DNA from: Isoperla grammatica
Lineage: Eukaryota > Arthropoda > Insecta > Plecoptera > Perlodidae
Direction: 5' to 3'
Assembly: GCA_945910005.1 (NCBI GenBank)
Contig: OX246749.1
Span: 23,483,097-23,547,096, forward strand
Length of the DNA stretch: 64,000 nucleotides
The notes beneath the pieces are model-generated. The model saw nothing but the letters and a program-made list of their open reading frames with translations, had not been told where the DNA came from and ran no database searches. Shown here in pieces: positions 55,901-64,000 of this stretch (position 1 is the stretch's first letter; each line of letters begins with the position of its first letter). The position numbers and the translations under genes are program-made.

Positions 55901-57120
55901 AAGGGTCTGCATCCAAAAACCGGTGTACGCAGCACATAAGAACAATGACGTAACAAGTGGGCTACCAGCCATTAGTAAGAAGGGTCTGCATCCAAAAACC
56001 GGTGTACGCAGCACATAAGAACAATGACGTAACAAGTGGGCTACCAGCCATTAGTAAGAAGGGTCTGCATCCAAAAACCGGTGTACGCAGCACATAAGAA
56101 CAATGACGTAACAAGTGGGCTACCAGCCATTAGTAAGAAGGGTCTGCATCCAAAAACCGGTGTACACAGCACATAAGAACAAAGACGTAACAAGTGGGCT
56201 ACCAGCCATTAGTAAGAAGGGTCTGCATCCAAAAACCGGTGTACGCAGCACATAAGAACCATGACGTAACAAGTGGGCTACCAGCCATTAGTAAGAAGGG
56301 TCTGCATCCAAAAACCGGTGTACGCAGCACATAAGAACAATGACGTAACAAGTGGGCTACCAGCCATTAGTAAGAAGGGTCTGCACCCAAAAACCGGTGT
56401 ACGCAGCACATAAGAACAAAGACGTAACAAGTGGGCTACCAGCCATTAGTAAGAAGGGTCTGCACCCAAAAACCGGTGTACGCAGCACATAAGAACAAAG
56501 ACGTAACAAGTGGGCTACCAGCCATTAGTAAGAAGGGTCTGCATCCAAAAACCGGTGTACACAGCACATAAGAACAAAGACGTAACAAGTGGGCTACCAG
56601 CCATTAGTAAGAAGGGTCTGCATCCAAAAACCGGTGTACACAGCACATAAGAACAAAGACGTAACAAGTGGGCTACCAGCCATTAGTAAGAAGGGTCTGC
56701 ATCCAAAAACCGGTGTACACAGCACTTAAGAACAAAGACGTAACAAGTGGGCTACCAGCCATTAGTAAGAAGGGTCTGCATCCAAAAACCGGTGTACACA
56801 GCACATAAGAACAAAGACGTAACAAGTGGGCTACCAGCCATTAGTAAGAAGGGTCTGCATCCAAAAACCGGTGTACACAGCACTTAAGAACAAAGACGTA
56901 ACAAGTGGGCTACCAGCCATTAGTAAGAAGGGTCTGCATCCAAAAACCGGTGTACACAGCACATAAGAACAAAGACGTAACAAGTGGGCTACCAGCCATT
57001 AGTAAGAAGGGTCTGCATCCAAAAACCGGTGTACACAGCACATAAGAACAAAGACGTAACAAGTGGGCTACCAGCCATTAGTAAGAAGGGTCTGCATCCA
57101 AAAACCAGTGTACACAGCAC
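52913..57120 (+). repeat. 79-bp tandem array, first block (53.3 units)
   Basis: Units begin AAAAACCGGTGTAC at 52913 and then every 79 bases to 57100; the array is cut at unit position 21 by the piggyBac remnant. One unit in the gene's frame reads KPVYTAHKNKDVTSGLP and KKGLHPK. Four diagnostic sites vary between units: ACAC/ACGC, CATAAG/CTTAAG, AAAGAC/AATGAC and CCAGCC/CCACCC. A four-unit (316-base) pattern of these variants occurs at about 54422, 55055 and 55371. The rare AGAACCATGA variant recurs 474 bases (six units) apart, at 55781 and 56255. Confidence 0.97.
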
Positions 57121-57421
57121 TTAACCCTCCAAAGCGGTTTGCCGTACACGGTACGTCATGACACGTCTCATTCTTGGTGTGGTTTGACGTATCCCGTACG
57201 TCATTGCACACGCGGTTACAATATCGGCTGGTGGTGCGCTCTAGCGGTGTTATATGGAACTCGATGTATATAGCACTGTTTGGATGCACCTTAGACGCAT
57301 TTCTAAGCTTGTTTGTGATTGGTTTACGAAGTTTTAGCTAGCCAATCATATTTAATATATTATCATGGAAATAACTTTTGTTGCTTCATGAATGTGTCAT
57401 GGCGGATTGCGAGTAGTAAAA

Positions 57422-57965
57422 ATGACAGCTCCGATTGATTAATTGATTAATGGGGCTTAACGTCCCATATTTATGCAACGATGGCTAATCGAGACGATGA
57501 GCGGGTGATAATGAAGATGAGAAAGATGATAATGAAGAATAAAGCCACATCCGAATCAGATCCATTGTACGTCGCGTGAGTCGTCATACGGGAGTCCAGC
57601 AAGGGAGGGCAGGGCCAAGTGGGAGGAGAAATATTCAATGGGACAGTGGGGGGGAAAGGGGATTGGGGTGTGACCTGCACTTCGTCTGACTTCTCCTCCT
57701 CGACCAGTCCGGCTTGGGTGGCCCTACCAGAAGCATACGCTTCCGCCGGCATAGCTCTCGGGATCAACAAAGCACGCAAACCTGCCCACCACGATAAGGT
57801 AGCAGTCCCTGGGCAGGGACAGCTCCGAAGCGGAATGTGTTTTTGCCACTAAATACGACGGATATAGGCGATCTTTTAGATGACGAAGATGTAGTTAGTG
57901 ACATGGAGAGTGATAGTGACGACGTTGATTATGCTCAACTATCAGGAATCAGTGATTCAGACTAG
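57422..57965 (+). pseudogene. piggyBac transposase N-terminus, split by SINE
   Basis: ATG at 57422 (MTAP...) is interrupted after four codons by a SINE-like copy. Skipping the SINE and one target duplication, the frame continues KRNVFLPLNTTDIGD and the acidic LLDDEDVVSDMESDSDDVDY, ending at a stop at 57963-57965. A Ser/Asp/Glu-rich N-terminus is typical of piggyBac transposases. The DDD catalytic core and Cys-rich tail are absent. Confidence 0.65.
57435..57817 (-). mobile_element. SINE-like element, copy 4 (383 bp)
   Basis: Flanked by a perfect 11-base target duplication, GACAGCTCCGA, at 57424-57434 and 57818-57828. Nearly identical to copy 1 over its whole length. It sits inside the piggyBac remnant, so it is the youngest event of this nest. 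Confidence 0.88.
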
Positions 57966-58340
57966 GATGCTGACAGTGTTGATGTTGTAGTTCTCCCGCC
58001 TGGGTACTACGCCTACTACTTCTAGGTTCTACGCGCCCTGCGTAGGCCTAGAGCTGCAAACTTGAATCAACATGATTTTTCATGATTGTTTGATATTATA
58101 ATCGATATTTTGATTAATTGCCTATTTTGATTACCTTATTTTAATTCAAAATAAAAAAATAATACATAATTTGGATTTAGCACTTTGTTTTCAATAAGAC
58201 CTGAAAGTTTCAAGATAATATCTTGTCTTTTATAGAATGTATGAGCAATTTAGTAATGATCTGCACAATTTGGTAGAATTCTAAAAAATAACTACCACAG
58301 CAAGGTGGTTTTTGCCATAACTCTGAACCGGCTTGAAGGG

Positions 58341-59504
58341 TTAAGAACAAAGACGTAACAAGTGGGCTACCAGCCATTAGTAAGAAGGGTCTGCATCCAA
58401 AAACCGGTGTACACAGCACTTAAGAACAAAGACGTAACAAGTGGGCTACCAGCCATTAGTAAGAAGGGTCTGCATCCAAAAACCGGTGTACGCAGCACAT
58501 AAGAACAAAGACGTAACAAGTGGGCTACCAGCCATTAGTAAGAAGGGTCTGCATCCAAAAACCGGTGTACGCAGCACATAAGAACAAAGACGTAACAAGT
58601 GGGCTACCAGCCATTAGTAAGAAGGGTCTGCATCCAAAAACCGGTGTACGCAGCACATAAGAACAAAGACGTAACAAGTGGGCTACCAGCCATTAGTAAG
58701 AAGGGTCTGCATCCAAAAACCGGTGTACGCAGCACATAAGAACAAAGACGTAACAAGTGGGCTACCAGCCATTAGTAAGAAGGGTCTGCATCCAAAAACC
58801 GGTGTACGCAGCACATAAGAACAAAGACGTAACAAGTGGGCTACCAGCCATTAGTAAGAAGGGTCTGCATCCAAAAACCGGTGTACACAGCACATAAGAA
58901 CAAAGACGTAACAAGTGGGCTACCAGCCATTAGTAAGAAGGGTCTGCATCCAAAAACCGGTGTACGCAGCACATAAGAACAATGACGTAACAAGTGGGCT
59001 ACCAGCCATTAGTAAGAAGGGTCTGCATCCAAAAACCGGTGTACACAGCACTTAAGAACAAAGACGTAACAAGTGGGCTACCAGCCATTAGTAAGAAGGG
59101 TCTGCATCCAAAAACCGGTGTACGCAGCACATAAGAACAATGATGTAACAAGTGGGCTACCAGCCATTAGTAAGAAGGGTCTGCATCCAAAAACCGGTGT
59201 ACACAGCACATAAGAACAAAGACGTAACAAGTGGGCTACCAGCCATTAGTAAGAAGGGTCTGCATCCAAAAACCGGTGTACACAGCACATAAGAACAAAG
59301 ACGTAACAAGTGGGCTACCAGCCATTAGTAAGAAGGGTCTGCATCCAAAAACCGGTGTACACAGCACATAAGAACAAAGACGTAACAAGTGGGCTACCAG
59401 CCATTAGTAAGAAGGGTCTGCATCCAAAAACCGGTGTACACAGCACATAAGAACAAAGACGTAACAAGTGGGCTACCAGCCATTAGTAAGAAGGGTCTGC
59501 ATCC
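58341..59504 (+). repeat. 79-bp tandem array, second block (14.7 units)
   Basis: It resumes at unit position 22, as expected if piggyBac cut one unit, and runs for 14 further complete units to 59504. With the first block this gives 68 units. Most units here carry CCAGCC and CATAAG, so this block is more uniform than the middle of the first. Confidence 0.97.
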
Positions 59505-60712
59505 AAAAAAAGTAATTCTTGAAGGACAAAAAAAGGAAATTAGGGAACACATTGAGTCATTCCCTAAAATGGAATCGTACTATTGCAGAATGAGCACTCG
59601 ACGGGAGTATTTGGAGGCCCATTTAAATGTCGCTAAAATGTATGACCTCTATAAAGAAAAACAAGTTCAAGAGGGCAAAGAGATTGTAAAGAAACATATG
59701 TATGACAAAATATTTAACAATGAATATAACTTTGGGTTTCACGTACCAAAAAGTGACAGATGTGATAATTGTGAAGCCTATGCAGTACTAGAGACTACTC
59801 AGCACGAAGCACATTTGGCCGAGAAGATCGCTATGCGTGCCGAACGAAAACGGGACAGAGACAACAAAGATGTAGCTGTGTTGAGCTTCGATTTACAGAA
59901 TGTTTTGACATGTCCTCGAGCTGAAATCAGCTGTTTTTTTACTATCGAAAGCTAAATCTGTACAACCTAACTGCCCATCTTTCAACCACCAAACAAGGGT
60001 ATTGCACAATATGGACTGAGGCCGAGATGGGTCGTTCGGGAAACGAGTTGGCCAGCGCTATCATAAAAGTGTTGGAAAGTGTGGTCGAAGAGCATCCCAC
60101 ACTACAAAATATAACATGGTGGAGTGATAGCTGTGTTCCCCAAAATCGTAACTCTCACCTATCCTATGCAGTAATAATGTTTTTGAACGATAAACCTGCC
60201 ATTCAGTCTGTAACACTGAAATATTCCACACCAGGGCATTCCTGTATACAGGAAGTGGACAATATCCATGAAGTAACATAGAGAACGCCATGGCCGTACC
60301 CGAGTTTTATTCTCCAGTTTCTTTCTTACGTATTTTGCTTAAGGTTAATCGCAATAAACCATACCGTGTTATTCAAATGCATGGAAATTGTTTTAAGGAC
60401 TATCAACCATGCGCGAAACAATTGAATTTCAAGTTAGTCCCCTACACGAAAGTAGTTCCCTTCAAGTTCACACAATCTTTATTTGAAATAAATTTTAAAA
60501 CATCGCACTTAGACGAAGATTGGAGAAAAGTGAACATTAAAGTTGCGGACCGTTCTAAACGAAGAGGTGAAGTGCGTCATCAACTGCAAACTCCTAAAGT
60601 AGCAGCTAAACGTACAGAAGTTGGTGCAGAGAAGGTGAGATGGATGCCTTTAGTGGATCGGCAGTATTACACCGCGTTGTTTCCACAAATTGGAGTGATA
60701 AGACCTCAATAA
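59505..60712 (+). pseudogene. DDE-transposase-like gene, C-terminal part
   Basis: From the last array unit the frame reads HPKKVILEGQKKEIREHIES, ESYYCRMSTRREYLEAHLNV, KMYDLYKEKQVQEG, a Cys pair CDNC, and VAVLSFDLQNVLTCPRAEIS (first catalytic Asp). A base is missing in the T run near 59935; the next frame has YNLTAHLSTTKQGYCTIWTE, then ITWWSDSCVPQNRNSHLSYA (second Asp) and KYSTPGHSCIQEVDNIH. A second shift near 60268 leads to the last frame, AMAVPEFYSPVSFLRILLK to a stop at 60712. This block order matches a DDE-type transposase family widespread as uncharacterised proteins in invertebrates. At least three shifts and the array make it a pseudogene. Confidence 0.7.
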
Positions 60713-63569
60713 ATACCTTCAGCTACCTATTCAATTATTTCAGTTCTGTGTACACTTATTTTGTCATTTTGTTGTCAAGTAAACAAAATACTAAAAATAC
60801 AATGGATTTGATTTGAATGTTAATTTTAGCTACAACTTGAGAATAGCAATGCAATGGCAAAGTTATTTTAGCTATTTAATTTTTTTAAATATTATTTTTA
60901 TTATTTACTTGTTAACTTATTTAAAGTTATTTGTTATCAAGAAATCATAATATTACATCCACAATGAATCTTCTATGCTAAATTGTAGTTACAACTTTGT
61001 AATATTTTATTTTCATGGCAATTTCAGAATAACAAAGTTGTATCTACAAAAGGTAATACCACTATTTTGTCTACTGTGACTTAGGCCCGGTCTTTCAATC
61101 TCCTAATAAGAATCGCTATTTGTGGCTAATAACTATTTGTCAAATAAGCTATTCGTTGAATAAGAATGTTGTTGGGTCTTACAAAGGAACTTATTCCTCC
61201 CAATAGCTATTGGCTAGTTTATTAGACACCTTGAAACATTATTTGTTAGAAGTTTTTGGTTGGCAGAACAATCGCAATTATGGTTTCGACTCTCGATCTA
61301 TTTCAACAATGAAACCGCGATTATCTTCTAATATTTGAATTTATTTTTGAGCAAACTACTTGCTACAGACCTAGTGCAGCTCAGTCAAGATTTGTTCTAT
61401 CTATATTCCCAATGAAATGTAAAACGAAAATAGTAAAACGTTTCAAGACAGACCTAACCTAACTTTGCCATACATTAATCTGAAGAATTTGTGGAAGCTG
61501 TTTACCAGACTTTACAGGCCGTAATTAACTATAAAAAGACGGACGCCACCACCACTTGCAGGATTTACAGGAAACATACGTGGGCCGGTAGGACACGGGA
61601 GTATTATAATAGCAATAATAGCTGTGACTAGGCCCTATTGTTCTACAATCAGCGTAGGCCTAGCCTACCTCCAATATTTTGTCAGTCCATATTAGATCAA
61701 CTAGGATTCCAGTTATTTCCAAATAGCAATGTTATCGAATTATTTAGACCCAGGGCCTACGTGTTGGTCTCGTCCTAATCTACACAAATATTTGGCAAAA
61801 GTCGACGGCGGCTTAAGGTGTCAAATATTACGGCCGAGACATTTCTCAATATTTCCGCAAGAAATTATGTGAATAACGTAATTTGGCATATGAACATCCG
61901 CTTCATCTGTAATGACTTAAAATAGTAACTATAGGCCTACGTTCCATGATCTGTGTGAGTTGGATTGCTAGGCCTAGTAAAGCTAGAAAGAACCAGGAAC
62001 AACCCACCCGACCTGCTCAGTTTAGGCCTAGAACTGTTTCCCTCGGGACTGAATAACTAGGTTTTTCATTAGCTGACATTAGTTAATAAACATTCACTGA
62101 TAGCCAAGGGGTGGTATAACAATAATCCACCAACATGTAATTGGAATTTTGTTAAAGAATGTATTGTCATTTTATTGAAGTGAAAACTTTGAAAAGGATA
62201 AGATTTTTTAAGAGTGGAAGACGAGAATATTTTTAATAAATAATTCAATGATTGACAATTTTGGTACAGTATTCCAAATATGGAACCGATTGCTAGATAG
62301 TGTTTTGTTTTAGTAAAATTCCAGTGGAAAAATGTAATATAATTTCTATGTCATTCAGTGATAAATTGGACTTGTTTGTTTCTTTTTATTAGCTTCCAGT
62401 GGATCAAGTATAATAGGAAATTGTCATTTCTAAACTTAGATGGTAGTGTACAATTCAAACATATGTACAATTTTGCAAGTAATTTAAATAATCTATCTTT
62501 GTCATTGGCAGTCCTTTGCAAATATCTGTAGATACTAGAGCAGGAAGGATAAATTCAACACTTTTTTTAGACTGATTAAAAGTAAGCATTTTTAAGAGTG
62601 GGGTACAAGAATATTTGTATTTCATTTAATTTACCATTGGAAATATTGAAATAACAAAATATATATTTCACCTCAACATGTTATGTAGGGTCACTGGTAC
62701 TATAATGAAATTAGGCTGAAAGGAGTCTCCTCTAAAGAAAAAAGTATGGAGAAAATAGGCATTGACAGCCCTATGCAAGATATGTCTGTAGGTTGGAGGT
62801 AGACTAAAGTAGGAAGCACAAATTGCAACTTTTTGTATTAGTTATTGTTCCCTTTCCCTTTTCAGACAACCTTGTATTTCTATAACTAGCTGTTCCACTA
62901 ACCATTTGTCATAAGCATTATGGAATTTAGAAAAAGAAACATTTTCAACTTGTTTAGTAACCATCATCAAGCCACCTTCTCTTGTATTGTCTCCATCTGC
63001 AGTTGATACCACTTACATATTTAACAACTGGACACATCTTCTTGGTAGAAAGTCTGAGTACTTCTTCACTAGATTAGCCAAATGCTACATGTTTTATGAA
63101 ATCACCATGTGCCAATGAAATGATAAAATACAATAGCATTTTGATAATAATTTATTTTAAAATATTTATATTTTAACACATTTATGTATGAATCATGTTT
63201 CATTGTTGGTTATTATGAAAAAATTGTGATATCAATAATTTATACAAAATTTCCAAGAAAACGTGTAACTAGTATGCATGATCGGTTTACTTTGCTTACA
63301 AGTTCCCATCTTCGACCCAAGCTCTTACTTATGTATGTATACAATACAGTGTGTTTTGAAGCCAAATACATAGCCTATACTCTAGAGTGTTTATGTAAAA
63401 CATACTCCAGAGTCCAGATTAGTAGCCAAATCGTACCTCATTGGTTTTGAATAAAATAAAATAAAACAAATATTTGAATTGAATTGATCACTTGATTGAT
63501 ATGAGATTCTACAGGTTGACTAAATTGAAATGAGCAAAGGAAAGATTTGGATTTCGTAAAAGTAAAATA
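60713..63569. other. AT-rich stretch without recognisable gene
   Basis: Short frames only, none with a family signature. Similar A/T-rich lines recur (for example TTTTTAAGAGTGG near 62200 and 62590). TAGGCCTA words occur near 61665 and 61930-62030. No RNA gene, array or complete inverted-repeat element was found. Confidence 0.5.
61081..61200 (+). mobile_element. Single Harbinger-like end
   Basis: TTAGGCCCGGTCTT, preceded by an A/T-rich TTA context, repeats the terminal sequence of the MITE at 51795 (GGCCCGGTCTT). I found no matching right end downstream, so it may be a truncated or strongly diverged copy. Confidence 0.4.
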
Positions 63570-64000
63570 TTCATATTTTTTTTTTTTGGGCCCGGAGAGC
63601 TTACCCCGGGACACCGTGCCAAACGATCAAACGACGTTTATTTTTATTATTGTTCTCTTGCAAGAGTTTGGTACGTTGTGGGTGAAGAAGTCGCACGTCC
63701 GGTCTACTACAACGACCTACAAGTCAGGACCACGTACCCCCCGGACTGGTGGCAGGAGGCCCCAGAGCGAAGACGACTATCACAAACGCCACTGGCTATC
63801 ATCATGCTGCTTCAACATGTTCAGAATGACGCCCATAGAGGCAAACGAGATGCTACCGCTGTAGGCCAGGCAGGCAAACCTCATTCTTTGAGATGCAACC
63901 CTGTGCCCAGCAGCCGCCCTAAAATTCTTTACTGGAATGCTGGAGGCATATCCAAGACAAAATTTGCTGAGTTCCTTTTATCAATTGACAAAGAAAAGAC
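63570..64000 (+). pseudogene. Start of another I-like LINE, runs off the window
   Basis: After a T-run at 63580, frames carry sequence such as GPRTPRTGGRRPQSEDDYHK, of unknown role. At about 63910 a frame reads SSRPKILYWNAGGISKTKFA, the EEP endonuclease start, close to KFLYWNAGGITKDKY of the minus-strand LINE at 14.2 kb. It is therefore a related element on the plus strand, cut by the window end at about 30 codons into the endonuclease. Confidence 0.65.

Larger units (their letters stand above)
57125..58340 (+). mobile_element. piggyBac-type remnant in a TTAA of the array
   Basis: The ends CCCTCCAAAGCGG and (complement) CCCTTCAAGCCGG are flanked by TTAA at 57121-57124 and 58341-58344. Subterminal GTACGTCAT words lie near 57150 and 57195. 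It keeps only the acidic N-terminus of a transposase, so it is internally deleted. TTAA exists only in the CTTAAG variant of the 79-bp unit, which explains the site. Without the insert the host unit is whole (21 + 58 = 79 bases). Confidence 0.9.

Noticed and set aside
57471..57779. 102-codon minus-strand ORF as a real gene
   Set aside because: The frame lies wholly in a SINE-like copy and recurs in other copies; no family signature, so I treat it as incidental.
52913..59504. Centromeric satellite or rDNA spacer
   Set aside because: The unit is a coding segment of the flanking gene and the array is bounded by both halves of that gene.
63184..63450. 88-codon plus-strand ORF
   Set aside because: AT-rich, no domain, no conserved features; consistent with chance.
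1..64000. tRNA, rRNA or snRNA genes
   Set aside because: I looked for tRNA B-box words and conserved rRNA blocks and saw none that form a supported gene; a covariance-model scan would be needed to be certain.

Overview
The window is eukaryotic, nuclear and almost certainly from an invertebrate animal. It has spliced genes with GT/AG junctions, non-LTR retrotransposons of the I-like and CR1/L2-like types, and Gypsy, Copia, hAT, piggyBac and Harbinger-type elements. It also has a SINE-like family and a very common 8-base palindrome, TAGGCCTA. I cannot name the phylum from sequence alone. I see no ordinary single-copy host gene, rRNA, tRNA, CRISPR or prokaryotic operon. The window is a deep nest of transposable elements and the relics of genes they broke.

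Layout. 1-7.4 kb: a possible first exon, a 1.7-kb fold-back element, an unrecognised coding relic, then the 3' end of a Gypsy element (integrase tail, polypurine tract, LTR) and a short tandem repeat. 7.5-15.3 kb: a LINE ORF1 relic with an SGNH-esterase domain, an ORF split by a SINE-like element, and a transposase-derived gene (Tnp_21-like) split by a reverse-oriented I-like LINE with endonuclease, RT and RNase H. 15.4-20 kb: small genes and relics (a THAP domain on the minus strand, a DUF4806-family-like gene with an internal 64-bp tandem expansion and a SINE), plus MITEs.

20.8-36.9 kb: one Gypsy element (gag, protease, RT, RNase H, integrase) blown apart by three events: a CR1/L2-like LINE (22.6-28.3 kb), a 43-copy expansion of a 38-bp piece of its own pol gene (28.5-30.2 kb), and an apparently intact four-exon hAT transposon (31.47-35.59 kb; 8-bp target duplication ATGATGAT). 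37.9-50.9 kb: a second CR1/L2-like LINE carrying a Copia element (itself hit by the SINE), a 481-bp hAT MITE and a 4.3-kb hAT with one frameshift. 51.1-52.4 kb: a short non-autonomous hAT and a Harbinger-type MITE.

52.5-60.7 kb: a DDE-transposase-like gene whose coding region has been blown up by 68 copies of a 79-bp unit taken from its own reading frame. A piggyBac remnant sits in one TTAA-bearing repeat, and a SINE copy sits in that piggyBac's own coding start. 60.7-63.6 kb: AT-rich sequence without a recognisable gene. From 63.6 kb to the edge: the start of another I-like LINE.

The standout pattern is repeated birth of satellite-like arrays from coding sequence. The 38-bp x43, 79-bp x68 and 64-bp x6 arrays each begin and end exactly where one unit would keep the ancestral reading frame. 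The two large arrays also show higher-order repeats. Together with target-site duplications readable at most junctions, this gives a relative chronology of insertion and amplification.
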